This document shows, in pieces, positions 41,476 through 49,557 of a DNA stretch of 64,000 bases. Source of the DNA: JACVRN01 sp036403815 (GTDB lineage Bacteria > Acidobacteriota > Blastocatellia > Pyrinomonadales > Pyrinomonadaceae). Within the stretch, counting starts at the first letter, position 1; each line of letters starts with the position of its first letter. The translations under genes and the position numbers were made by a program. The stretch spans positions 103,056 through 167,055 of the forward strand of contig DASWQH010000007.1 of assembly GCA_036403815.1 (NCBI GenBank). The letters are read 5' to 3'. The notes beneath the pieces are model-generated. The model made no database searches. It was not told the DNA's origin and saw only the letters and a list, made by a program, of their open reading frames with translations.

Positions 41476-42021
41476 ATGATTGAGACCACGCGCCTAAAGC
41501 TGATTCCCTGCGAGCTTGCTCACTTTGAAGCGATGCTCAGGGACGAGAATGAGCTTGCAGAGCTTCTGGAAGTCTCGCTCGCGGAGGACTGGCTCGCCTT
41601 TGAGGCGGCAAGGGAAGCTATTCCCTACTCCTATGAATATCTGAAGGCTCACCCGTCTGCGCTTGGCTGGTGGATGCACCTGCTCATACACGTGGCCGAC
41701 AATGCTTTAATCGGCCTCGGCGGCTTCAAGGGCGAGGCGGACGCGCAGGGCATGGTTGAAATCGGATACAACATCGCTCCTCCTTACAAGCGGCGCGGCC
41801 TTGCGACCGAAGCGTCGCACGCGATGATCGCCTATGCCTTCTCGCACCCGCACGTCACACGTGTTGACGCGCACACGCTGCCCGAAAGAAACCCTTCGAC
41901 GAAAGTCTTACAAAAGGTCGGGCTGAAATTCATTGGAACCGTAAACGACCCGGACGACGGCGAAGTCTGGCACTGGAGTTTGAAAAGGGAGGACTATAAA
42001 GCAGTGACAAGTGACGGGTGA
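41476..42021 (+). CDS. RimJ/RimL-type GNAT acetyltransferase
   Basis: 181 residues. Opening IETTRLKLIPCELAHFEAML and the core NIAPPYKRRGLATEASHAMI (acetyl-CoA loop) with VDAHTLPERNPSTKVLQKVG are standard for the Acetyltransf_3 (RimJ/RimL) group. Members acetylate ribosomal protein N-termini, amino acids or antibiotics; substrate unknown here. The last residues (AVTSDG) are encoded by the start of the 42001-42075 inverted repeat. No SD is seen; the ATG follows AAAGAG. Confidence 0.87.
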   Translation: MIETTRLKLIPCELAHFEAMLRDENELAELLEVSLAEDWLAFEAAREAIPYSYEYLKAHPSALGWWMHLLIHVADNALIGLGGFKGEADAQGMVEIGYNIAPPYKRRGLATEASHAMIAYAFSHPHVTRVDAHTLPERNPSTKVLQKVGLKFIGTVNDPDDGEVWHWSLKREDYKAVTSDG

Positions 42022-42075
42022 CAGGTGACGAGCAGAAGACAAGTTTTCTCTTAATCACTTATCACTCGCCACTGC
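42001..42075. repeat. degenerate long inverted repeat, GTGACA word family
   Basis: Left GCAGTGACAAGTGACGGGTG and right CACTTATCACTCGCCACTGC pair with five mismatches; words are like those at 17820-17901 and 56198-56270. The left arm overlaps the end of the GNAT gene. Confidence 0.7.
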
Positions 42076-42088
42076 TTTTGGGAGTTCG

Positions 42089-42610
42089 ATGATGGAGCGA
42101 ATAGCATGGTTTGAGCGGCGGTTCTCTTTTGAGCTTCCGGTGTGGATGTACTCGAATGTGTTGGAGCGTTTGCGTGGCACACCGGCGCGGCTCGAAGATC
42201 GTTTGCGCGATGTGCCGCGAGAGCTTTTGGTCAGGCGCGTGGGCGACAAATGGTCTATACAGGAGCACGCAGGGCATCTGCTAGACCTTGAAGCTTTGGA
42301 GATTAAGCGGCTGGAGGATTACACGGCGGGGCGCGAGACTTTAACGCCCGCCGATTTGCAGAATCGAAAGACGTACGAGGCGGAGTATAACTCTAAGGAG
42401 ATAGAAGAAATTCTCAAGGCGTTTCGAAAGGAGCGCATGGAGTTTGTAGAGCGGCTGGAAGCCTTGGACGAAGAGTTCGTAGAGCGGTCTGCGATTCACC
42501 CGCGACTGAATTTGCCTATGCGCGTCATAGACCTTGCTTTCTTCAAGGCAGAGCATGACGATCATCACCTGGCGCGCATCTCGGAACTGATTCGTACGCT
42601 TAAGAAGTAG
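42089..42610 (+). CDS. DinB superfamily protein
   Basis: 173 residues forming the four-helix DinB fold. Candidate metal ligands are His in IQEHAGHLLDLE and the pair in KAEHDDHHLARI near the C-terminus, the usual three-His pattern. DinB-like proteins include mycothiol or bacillithiol-dependent enzymes and many of unknown role. Codon following ATG 42089 is another ATG; either could start. It sits within the molybdoenzyme cluster on the same strand but no functional link is evident. Confidence 0.88.
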   Translation: MMERIAWFERRFSFELPVWMYSNVLERLRGTPARLEDRLRDVPRELLVRRVGDKWSIQEHAGHLLDLEALEIKRLEDYTAGRETLTPADLQNRKTYEAEYNSKEIEEILKAFRKERMEFVERLEALDEEFVERSAIHPRLNLPMRVIDLAFFKAEHDDHHLARISELIRTLKK

Positions 42611-42678
42611 ATTTATAAAAGACCCTGGTGCTATACGCTCTTAGACCGGGCAATCAAACAGCAGGGACGTGAATAGCC

Positions 42679-43497
42679 ATGAAGACCTGTCCGACATGCA
42701 GCCGCACTTATAATGACGACACGCTCAGCTTTTGCCTGCACGATGGCTCGATTCTGGTGAGCGGAGCAGTTGACTCGCAGGCAACGCAGCGCATCCCCGT
42801 TCCGCCGAACACCGACCCGTCCGCTTCAACCCAGATATATCCAGGTCAGAGTTCAGCGCCCCAGCAGGGAGTCCCGTCACCCCAACCGCAATACGGCGCG
42901 TGGGCAGAGCCGCAGAAGCGCAGTAGCGGTGGCGGCGGCAAAGCATGGTTGGCTGTTGGCGGCATTGCTGCCTTGTTGCTGGTGGTCGCAGGTGTCGTAG
43001 CGGGAATCGTTTTGAGCAAGAGCGGCTGGTTCGGTGGAAACAATTCTCAGAACGGGTCGTTCAATACGGATAAGAATGATTCTCGCGGCAGCGATAGATC
43101 AACCAACACGTCGAACACTGCGACCAAACCTACTCCTACGCCGACACCAGACGTGCCTGTAGCGGAGACCCTTGGACTCGTGGGCAACTGGAGCGGGAGA
43201 CAGAACGGAAGACCCGCTTCGCTCACGATAGTCAGTGGACTGGGCAACGCATTCAGCGGCACCAAATTTCAGGGAGTAAATCAAGTAAGCTTTGCAGGCA
43301 CCATTGACCCGGACACCAGACGCATAAAGATAAATGAGACGAAGTTGCTGAAGGGAACGCCCTACACGGGTAAGAGCGGTTGGTCGCTGGCGACGGAAAC
43401 GGGCATACTCTCTGCCGATGGACGAAAAATATCCGGCACAGGAACGGATGATTACACACGGAAATCTCCGTACACATGGTCATACACCAGGAAGTAA
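42679..43497 (+). CDS. N-terminal mini zinc-ribbon membrane protein, tandem copy 1
   Basis: 272 residues. The first 26 residues carry CPTCSRTYNDDTLSFCLHDG, a CxxC...CxxD zinc-ribbon-like motif in the cytoplasm. A Pro/Gln-rich linker, one membrane span (AWLAVGGIAALLLVVAGVVA, ~92-115), a Ser/Thr/Asn linker and a C-terminal beta-rich domain follow (LVGNWSGRQNGRPASLTI, then DDYTRKSPYTWSYTRK). Paralogous to the next gene and sharing its ribbon with the pyrophosphatase C-terminus. The outer domain resembles lipocalin/avidin-like barrels in its repeated G-x-W/strand pattern, which is only a guess. Function unknown. Confidence 0.85.
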   Translation: MKTCPTCSRTYNDDTLSFCLHDGSILVSGAVDSQATQRIPVPPNTDPSASTQIYPGQSSAPQQGVPSPQPQYGAWAEPQKRSSGGGGKAWLAVGGIAALLLVVAGVVAGIVLSKSGWFGGNNSQNGSFNTDKNDSRGSDRSTNTSNTATKPTPTPTPDVPVAETLGLVGNWSGRQNGRPASLTIVSGLGNAFSGTKFQGVNQVSFAGTIDPDTRRIKINETKLLKGTPYTGKSGWSLATETGILSADGRKISGTGTDDYTRKSPYTWSYTRK

Positions 43498-43580
43498 TTT
43501 GAAGAGTTAAATAACCTGTTGAATGTTAGATTAAGTCCCTGCTCAGGTCGTAAAGCAAAGCACGCCGGAGGAGAGAGCAC

Positions 43581-44450
43581 ATGAAAAGCTGCCCTACGTG
43601 CAATCGTACTTACTCTGATGACACCATAACTTTTTGTCTGGTTGACGGCGCAGTCCTCTCTGCTCCTTATGACCCGCAGAGCACAGCGGGCGTTCCTCAA
43701 TCTCGCCAGACTAATCCGCACACGGCGCAAACCGAGTCTTACGACTCGCACAGGGGGAGTCCGACAATCCAGTCGCCCGGCCCGCACGTCTCTTACCAGC
43801 CGAACTATGGACAGCAGTCCTGGGCAGGAGGTGCGCCGCCGCCGCCCCCTAGACGCAGCTACGTGTGGCTGCTGGCTCTGGCTGCCATTTTTCTGATTGT
43901 CTTCGGCGCGGGGCTGGCGATTGTCGCAAGCCGTATAGGATTGTTTGGCGGGAGTAATTCTTCAACCGGCCTGAAGGAAAAAGAGACTGCCGGTTCCAAC
44001 AGTAATAATTCAAACAACACTTCAAACGATAATGAGTCGTCTGTAAATAAATCGAGCGACACTACAAACACTTCGCTCCCGACCAGCTCCCCTACACCGG
44101 CAAGCACGCCCGAAGCTACACCCGTCCCCACGCTTAACATCGTGGGCACCTGGACGGGTACTTATACTAAAGACCCTGGCACGCTCATCATCAGCAGTCA
44201 GAACGGCGACACGGTTAGCGGGACTCTAAATTCGGGCGGGTATCTAATCGCCGTCAGCGGCAGCGTTAATCCGACGACGCGAGCAGTAGTGTTGAGAGAG
44301 ACTAGCGTTCTCAAAAAAATGACCGCTCAATACGCCAATTGGACTCTGGGAGTGAATTCCGGTACGGTTTCAAGCGACGGAAATAAGATGAGCGGGAAAG
44401 GCAAAGCCAAGGGGCAGGCCGGTTATTCATGGTCGTTCTCAAGGAAATAA
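43581..44450 (+). CDS. N-terminal mini zinc-ribbon membrane protein, tandem copy 2
   Basis: 289 residues, same layout as the previous gene: CPTCNRTYSDDTITFCLVDG, a Pro-rich linker ending PPPPPRR, one span (VWLLALAAIFLIVFGAGLAI, ~94-115), a long Asn/Ser/Thr/Pro stalk, and a C-terminal domain (IVGTWTGTYTKDPGTLIISS, SGTLNSGGYLIAVSG, closing YSWSFSRK). SD CGGAGGAGAG is strong. The two genes are separated by 83 nt and clearly arose by duplication. The Asn/Ser-rich stalk looks surface-exposed. Function unknown. Confidence 0.85.
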   Translation: MKSCPTCNRTYSDDTITFCLVDGAVLSAPYDPQSTAGVPQSRQTNPHTAQTESYDSHRGSPTIQSPGPHVSYQPNYGQQSWAGGAPPPPPRRSYVWLLALAAIFLIVFGAGLAIVASRIGLFGGSNSSTGLKEKETAGSNSNNSNNTSNDNESSVNKSSDTTNTSLPTSSPTPASTPEATPVPTLNIVGTWTGTYTKDPGTLIISSQNGDTVSGTLNSGGYLIAVSGSVNPTTRAVVLRETSVLKKMTAQYANWTLGVNSGTVSSDGNKMSGKGKAKGQAGYSWSFSRK

Positions 44451-44584
44451 GAAGTTACCAGTTGCAGGCGACCTGCGCGCGTTGAGTAATTAATCAAAGA
44501 AGCTTGCTTGTGAGCTTCGCCTGTGCGTTCACTTTCCAAAAATATTTCTCTATACAGATTCGCATCCCGAAGAGTGGCCTTCAC

Positions 44585-47512
44585 ATGAAGCAGCATAAAC
44601 TGGATGAATTGAAACGGCGCGTGAGCGCGGCGCGGCGCGAAGTGGAAGCACGCGGCGAGACCTTTTATCCGGGGCCGAGCCGTATTCACTTGGCGATGTT
44701 CCCGCCGAAGGAGCGATGGGACAATTGGGTTGAGCTGGATTCGCGCGCGTGGCCGGAAAAGAAGGAACGCCGCTACATGCTAGTGCCTACGACCTGCTTC
44801 AACTGCGAAGCGGCCTGCGGTCTTCTGGCTTACATAGACAAAGAGAGCTTGCAGGTGCAGAAGTTCGAGGGCAATCCTGAGCATCCAGGCTCGCGCGGGC
44901 GCAACTGCGCCAAAGGCCCCGCCACCCTGAATCAAATCACAGACCCCGACCGCATTCTTTATCCTTTGAAACGCGCAGGGAAACGCGGCGAAGGGAAATG
45001 GGTGCAGGTTTCATGGGATGAAGTTCTGGACGCTCTGGCTTCGCGCATACGCAAGGCCATTACGGAAGACCGCCGCAGTGAGATTATGTATCACGTGGGG
45101 CGTCCGGGCGAAGACGGGTTCACGGAAAGAATTCTGGCGGCGTGGGGCGTTGACGGGCACAACTCGCACACGAACATCTGCTCGTCTTCTTCACGCGCAG
45201 GCTATCAATTCTGGATGGGGCTTGATCGTCCCAGTCCAGACCATGCCAACGCGGACGTAATCTTTCTCATCAGCGCTCATCTGGAATCCGGCCACTACTT
45301 CAACCCGCACGCGCAGCGCATCATCGAAGCTAAAGCCAGAGGCGCGAAGTTGATTGTGTTCGATACCAGATTGTCTAACACGGCGACGCACGCAGACTTC
45401 TGGGTCTCGCCTTATCCAGGCTCTGAAGCCGCCATCGTTCTGGCAATCGCAAACTACCTGATTCAGCACAATCTATACAACCGAGAGTTTGTGCGGCGCT
45501 GGTGGAACTGGGAAGAGTACATGGCGGTGGAGCGGCCTGAAGAAGAGACGAGCTTTGAAAACTTCGAGCTGGCTTTGAAGGAGCTTTACAGCAGCTACAC
45601 GTTCGAGTTCGCGGCTAGTGAAGCAGGGGTTGAGGCGCGCGTGATTGAAGAGATTGCGCGTATTGTCTCGACGGCGGGCACGCGTTTTTCAAGCCATAAC
45701 TGGCGCTCGGCTGCGTCCGGCAACAGCGGCGGCTGGAGTGTTGCGCGCACGCTCTTCATGCTGAACGCGCTCTTGGGAGCGGTTGCAACCGAAGGCGGCG
45801 TCTACCCGAACGCATGGAACAAGTTCGTGCCGAAGCCTATCTACACGCCGCCACACCCGCAGATGTGGAACGAGATGACATGGCCGCGAGAGTACCCGCT
45901 TTCAATGAACGAGATGTCGTTTCTGCTGCCACAGCTTCTCAAAGATGGAAGGGGGCGTGTCGATACCTACTTCACGCGTGTTTACAACCCTGTGTGGACG
46001 AACCCGGACGGCTTCTCTTGGATTGAGACTTTGACTAACGAGAAGCTGGTTGGCTGTCATGTGGCTTTGACGCCCGTGTGGAACGAGACCTCTTACTTTG
46101 CGGATTACATACTGCCTATGGGCTTAGGCTCAGAGCGCCACGACATTCATTCCTACGAGACACACGACGCGCAGTGGCTGGGGTTTCGCCAGCCCGTCAT
46201 GCGCGCGGCGCGCGAGCGCATGGGTGAAAACGTCAAAGACACGCGCGACGTGAATCCCGGAGAGGTGTGGGAAGAGAACGAGTTCTGGCTTGAGCTGACG
46301 TGGCGCATAGACCCGGATGGAAGCCTTGGGATTCGGCAGTACGCGGAATCCAAAAAGCGTCCCGGCGAACGCCTTGGCGTTGACGAGTACTACGCTTACA
46401 TCTTTGAGACTTCGGTGCCGGGATTGCCTGAACGAGCGGCGCTGGAAAACTTAACGCCGCTTGAGTTCATGCGCCGCTACGGCGCGTTCGAGATAAGCCG
46501 GAAAGTTGGGGCGGTCTACGAGCAGGAAGTCCCCACGGACGAGCTTGAAGATGTACGCACAGACCGCTTCGGTCGCGTCTACACACGAACTGCGAAGCCG
46601 CCTTCGACGAACGTCGTGCCCATACCGACGATTGACGGGGACGCAGAAGGAAGACGCATGGTAGGAGTCAGCGTTGACGGTGCGACTCTGCGCGGCTTCC
46701 CTACGCCGAGCGGAAGGCTTGAGTTCTACTCAAAGACGCTCGCGGACTGGGGCTGGCCTGAATGGAGTACGCCCGTTTACATCAAGAGCCACGTTCACCC
46801 GGATAATTTAGAAGAAGACCAGACGGTCTTAATCTCTACCTTTCGCCTTGCGATGCAGATTCACACACGCAGCGCCAACGCTAAGTGGTTGAATGAAATC
46901 GCGCACACCAATCCGCTCTGGCTTCACCCAGCACATGCAGCGCGGCTAGGGGTTGCAACGGGCGACCTTGTACGCGTTGAAACCGAGACGGGACACTTCG
47001 TAGTGCGCGCCTGGGTGACGGAAGGAATCAAGCCCGGCATCGTCGCGTGCAGCCATCACATGGGGCGCTGGAAGCTCTCCGACGAAGGCGAGCGGCAGAT
47101 GATGGCGACCGTGGCTTTGAATCACGAAGGCCACGCGTGGGGCATCAAGCGCGAGCGCGGAGTCGAGCCGTACAAATCGGATGATGCCGACACAGAGCGC
47201 ATCTGGTGGACGGATGTGGGCGTGCATCAGAATCTGACTTTCCCTGTGCATCCTGATCCAATCTCCGGCATGCACTGCTGGCATCAGGCCGTGCGCGTAC
47301 GGCGTGCCGAACAGAGCGACCGCTACGGCGACATCTCTGTTGATACAGGGAAATCGCGCGAGGCTTACAAGCGTTGGCTCAGTATGACGCGCCCGGCGGG
47401 TAAGTTCTCGCCCGACGGCACGCGCCGTCCCTACTGGCTCCTGCGCCCGCTCAAGCCCGCAAAGGAATTTTACAAGCTGCCCGAAGAGGTCGAGCCTGTC
47501 AGCGCAAAATAG
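44585..47512 (+). CDS. molybdopterin oxidoreductase catalytic subunit without Tat signal
   Basis: 975 residues of the DMSO-reductase superfamily. An N-terminal FeS motif TTCFNCEAACGLLAY followed by GRNCAKG binds one 4Fe-4S cluster. The Mo ligand region reads NICSSSSRAGYQFW, where the Cys is the likely ligand. The C-terminal MoCo-binding barrel ends with VACSHHMGRW and the later WHQAV. There is no Tat signal: the protein starts MKQHKLDELKRR. With the fused FeS/NrfD gene and a TorD chaperone it forms a three-gene enzyme facing the cytoplasm, the topology of SoeABC sulfite dehydrogenase; other substrates (polysulfide, tetrathionate, arsenic compounds) remain possible. Start ATG 44585 preferred over 44504. 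Confidence 0.9.
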   Translation: MKQHKLDELKRRVSAARREVEARGETFYPGPSRIHLAMFPPKERWDNWVELDSRAWPEKKERRYMLVPTTCFNCEAACGLLAYIDKESLQVQKFEGNPEHPGSRGRNCAKGPATLNQITDPDRILYPLKRAGKRGEGKWVQVSWDEVLDALASRIRKAITEDRRSEIMYHVGRPGEDGFTERILAAWGVDGHNSHTNICSSSSRAGYQFWMGLDRPSPDHANADVIFLISAHLESGHYFNPHAQRIIEAKARGAKLIVFDTRLSNTATHADFWVSPYPGSEAAIVLAIANYLIQHNLYNREFVRRWWNWEEYMAVERPEEETSFENFELALKELYSSYTFEFAASEAGVEARVIEEIARIVSTAGTRFSSHNWRSAASGNSGGWSVARTLFMLNALLGAVATEGGVYPNAWNKFVPKPIYTPPHPQMWNEMTWPREYPLSMNEMSFLLPQLLKDGRGRVDTYFTRVYNPVWTNPDGFSWIETLTNEKLVGCHVALTPVWNETSYFADYILPMGLGSERHDIHSYETHDAQWLGFRQPVMRAARERMGENVKDTRDVNPGEVWEENEFWLELTWRIDPDGSLGIRQYAESKKRPGERLGVDEYYAYIFETSVPGLPERAALENLTPLEFMRRYGAFEISRKVGAVYEQEVPTDELEDVRTDRFGRVYTRTAKPPSTNVVPIPTIDGDAEGRRMVGVSVDGATLRGFPTPSGRLEFYSKTLADWGWPEWSTPVYIKSHVHPDNLEEDQTVLISTFRLAMQIHTRSANAKWLNEIAHTNPLWLHPAHAARLGVATGDLVRVETETGHFVVRAWVTEGIKPGIVACSHHMGRWKLSDEGERQMMATVALNHEGHAWGIKRERGVEPYKSDDADTERIWWTDVGVHQNLTFPVHPDPISGMHCWHQAVRVRRAEQSDRYGDISVDTGKSREAYKRWLSMTRPAGKFSPDGTRRPYWLLRPLKPAKEFYKLPEEVEPVSAK

Positions 47513-47638
47513 AATGCAAAATTAAAAAGGTAAAATGCAAAACTGAGGATACGCCTCGCGGCGTGAATCGGATAAAAGAATCAAAGCTGAAAGCTTTGTC
47601 ATACATTTTGCATTTTTAATTTCTCCCTTTTACTTTCT
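47511..47638. repeat. degenerate long inverted repeat, AATGCAAAA word family
   Basis: Left AGAATGCAAAATTAAAAAGG and right CATTTTGCATTTTTAATTTC pair after shifting, with AAAAGGTAAAATGC words inward. The element fills the gap between the molybdoenzyme stop and the chaperone ATG (47641). Confidence 0.7.
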
Positions 47639-47640
47639 TT

Positions 47641-48504
47641 ATGGAACTCTTTCGCGCGCTTGCCCTGTTTGCCGAACCTATACGAAAAGAGAGCGCGTGT
47701 GTTGCGGAAGCTCTTGAGCTGGGTCAGCTTGCCCTTGAGAGTGAGTATACAGAGACCTTCCTCTTTCAGCTTTACCCCTACGCCTCAGTTTATCTTGGCG
47801 CGGAAGGGATGATGGGAGGCGAGGCGCGCGATACCGTTGCAGGATTCTGGCGCGCGCTTCATCTCACGCCGCCCGCCGAGCCGGATCACCTAGCAGTGAT
47901 GCTAGCCTTATACGCGGAGCTGGTCGAGCGGGAAGAGAAAGAGCTTGATGCTCCGCTGAGAGAGCGTTGGCGGCACTCGCGTAAGGCTTTTCTCTGGGAA
48001 CATCTTTTAAGCTGGCTGCCCGTTTATCTACAGAAGCTGGAAGACATCGCAACGCCCTTCTACCGGAAGTGGGGCGACACGTTAAGCGAAGCGCTCGTTG
48101 AAGAAATCGAAACTGTGGGAATGCCGTCACAGCTTTCGCTCCATCTTCGCCGGTCTCCCGGCCTGCTTGATCCGCGCGAGCACGGGACGGAAGAGTTCCT
48201 GCAATCGTCTTTAGCTCTTGCGCGCAGCGGCATTATCCTCGTACGCGCCGACCTGAGCCGCGCCGGGCGCAAGCTCGGTCTGGGTCTACGGTTGGGAGAA
48301 AGAAAGTTTATACTCAAGACGCTCTTTAATCAGAACCCGCAGGCCGTTCTTGAATGGCTGCTGGAAGAGACTTTGCGTTGGCAGGAGCGTCACCGGCAGC
48401 ATCAAGCGAGGTTCGGAGAGATTGCCGCCGCGTGGCTGGAGAAGACGAAAACCGCCGCGAAACTTCTGGAAGAGCTTCAGCTGTCTGCAAAAGAACTGAT
48501 GTAA
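47641..48504 (+). CDS. TorD/DmsD-family molybdoenzyme chaperone
   Basis: 287 residues, all-helical. Family features: FLFQLYPYASVYLGAEGMMG (the Y/FxxLFxGP-type segment), EPDHLAVMLALYAELVEREE (PDHxxxEL-like), and a C-terminal extension of ~90 residues. TorD proteins bind the apo-catalytic subunit and guide cofactor insertion, and in Tat systems its export; here the partner lacks a Tat signal, so the role would be maturation only. The stop codon TAA is the start of a 25-bp inverted repeat that bounds a REP-A element. Confidence 0.83.
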   Translation: MELFRALALFAEPIRKESACVAEALELGQLALESEYTETFLFQLYPYASVYLGAEGMMGGEARDTVAGFWRALHLTPPAEPDHLAVMLALYAELVEREEKELDAPLRERWRHSRKAFLWEHLLSWLPVYLQKLEDIATPFYRKWGDTLSEALVEEIETVGMPSQLSLHLRRSPGLLDPREHGTEEFLQSSLALARSGIILVRADLSRAGRKLGLGLRLGERKFILKTLFNQNPQAVLEWLLEETLRWQERHRQHQARFGEIAAAWLEKTKTAAKLLEELQLSAKELM

Positions 48505-48783
48505 TTAACGTGAGGCGCGAGATAAGAAGGGAGAAGAGTAGCCCCCGTTAGGGGGCGGAAGAATTTAGCCCACGGCGCAAGCCGTGGGAATTGAGCAGCG
48601 ATAAAAGTTAAAGCCCCTGACAGGGGCGAAAGAAATCCTATCTTGAGAATCTTTCGCCCCTTTCAGGGGCTTTCAATCTTTATTTACTGCCACATTCCCA
48701 CGGCTCACGCCGTGGGCTAAATTCTATCGCCCCTTTCAGGGGCTAAGAGGATAGTTTGCTTATCTCGCGCCTCACGTTAATTA
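48502..48783. mobile_element. REP-A element copy 4 bounded by 25-bp perfect terminal inverted repeats
   Basis: 282-bp unit with perfect 25-bp ends (48502-48526 and 48759-48783, starting TAATTAACGTGAGGCGCGAG). The interior 48540-48744 is a complete REP-A element (GCCCCCGTTAGGGGGC, CCCACGGCGCAAGCCGTGGG, central GCCCCTGACAGGGGCGAAAG, then mirrors). The flank AGATAAGCAAACTATCCTC inside the right end, read on the minus strand, also precedes copy 2 (28264), so element boundaries extend beyond the hairpins. It has no open reading frame. It looks like a MITE-type non-autonomous element; no target duplication can be confirmed. Confidence 0.7.
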
Positions 48784-48866
48784 AGAGTGCCAGAGAAAGC
48801 CCAACCCCGAAGTTTCTTACAGGCTTCATTTTCGGTAATTTAGAATTTGACCTGACCGAGCATCGC

Positions 48867-49163
48867 CTACTCACCGTCGGGTGAACTCGCAAGCCCCTTC
48901 AGTTTGCTTGAAAGGACTTCAGCGTCAGCCGCGTTATCAAAAGCAATGAGCATAGCCGAATAGCCGGGTGCTATCTGTGAACCGACCGCTGCGCTTGTAA
49001 AGCCTACGAAATCCGAAAGTAACCAGCCAGCCCAGGTCACACCTGCATCATCCATGGTGTAATATTGTCCGGGGTTGAGCGTGTGTCCTTCCCATTGCCC
49101 GTTTAGCAGCGCCATCCATTTAACCGACTGCTTGCTGTCGTTCATCCAGTATATGGTTGCCAT
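48867..49163 (-). CDS. 98-residue hypothetical protein
   Basis: Small soluble protein of unknown function, rich in Trp/aromatic residues in its N-terminal half (IYWMNDSKQSVKWMALLNGQ, GQYYTMDDAGVTWAGWLLSD), then SAAVGSQIAPGYSAMLIAFD and an Ala/Glu helix. No signal peptide or metal motif. SD GAAAGGA lies before ATG 49163, which supports expression. I do not recognise the family; the alternation of polar and aromatic residues suggests a small beta barrel or lectin-like fold, only as a guess. Confidence 0.6.
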   Translation of the reverse strand: MATIYWMNDSKQSVKWMALLNGQWEGHTLNPGQYYTMDDAGVTWAGWLLSDFVGFTSAAVGSQIAPGYSAMLIAFDNAADAEVLSSKLKGLASSPDGE

Positions 49164-49557
49164 CGCTTGTATCCTTTCGATGTGGTTTACCAGGAGTGTG
49201 GCTTAGCAAAGCTTTAATGTGAAGTCCGCCATCTGTTCAGAAATCACTGGCGGGCGCATCCGCGGAAACAGCTTTTGATAATCGTTCCTGGCGGCTCCTT
49301 TTATCTTAAGCGGGAATGCGGCGTCGGCAAGAGGCTTTCAGGAGAGAGCCTTATACTACTAAGCCAGCGCAAAGTAAATACACTGAGGGCGGACGCATCC
49401 TCTTGTCAGCCCCTATATGTCCCAGGCGCGTGGGGGCGTTTCCTCCCCTGTTTTGGTTGAGCATTCGGTATTACTACTACTGTTCTATCGTTGACGCGCT
49501 TCCCCTATTGCATTTACATTCAGCTTGTTCCGATCAGTCTTAAGCTGACGCCGAAGA
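49164..49557. other. 394-base gap, no gene recognised
   Basis: Divergent region between the 98-residue protein gene and the DUF445 gene; promoters of both are expected here. Small open frames exist but lack SD, homology or protein-like composition. I see no strong hairpin. Confidence 0.4.

Noticed and set aside
49275..49460. 61-residue plus-strand frame in the gap before DUF445
   Set aside because: No ribosome site, no motif and irregular composition.
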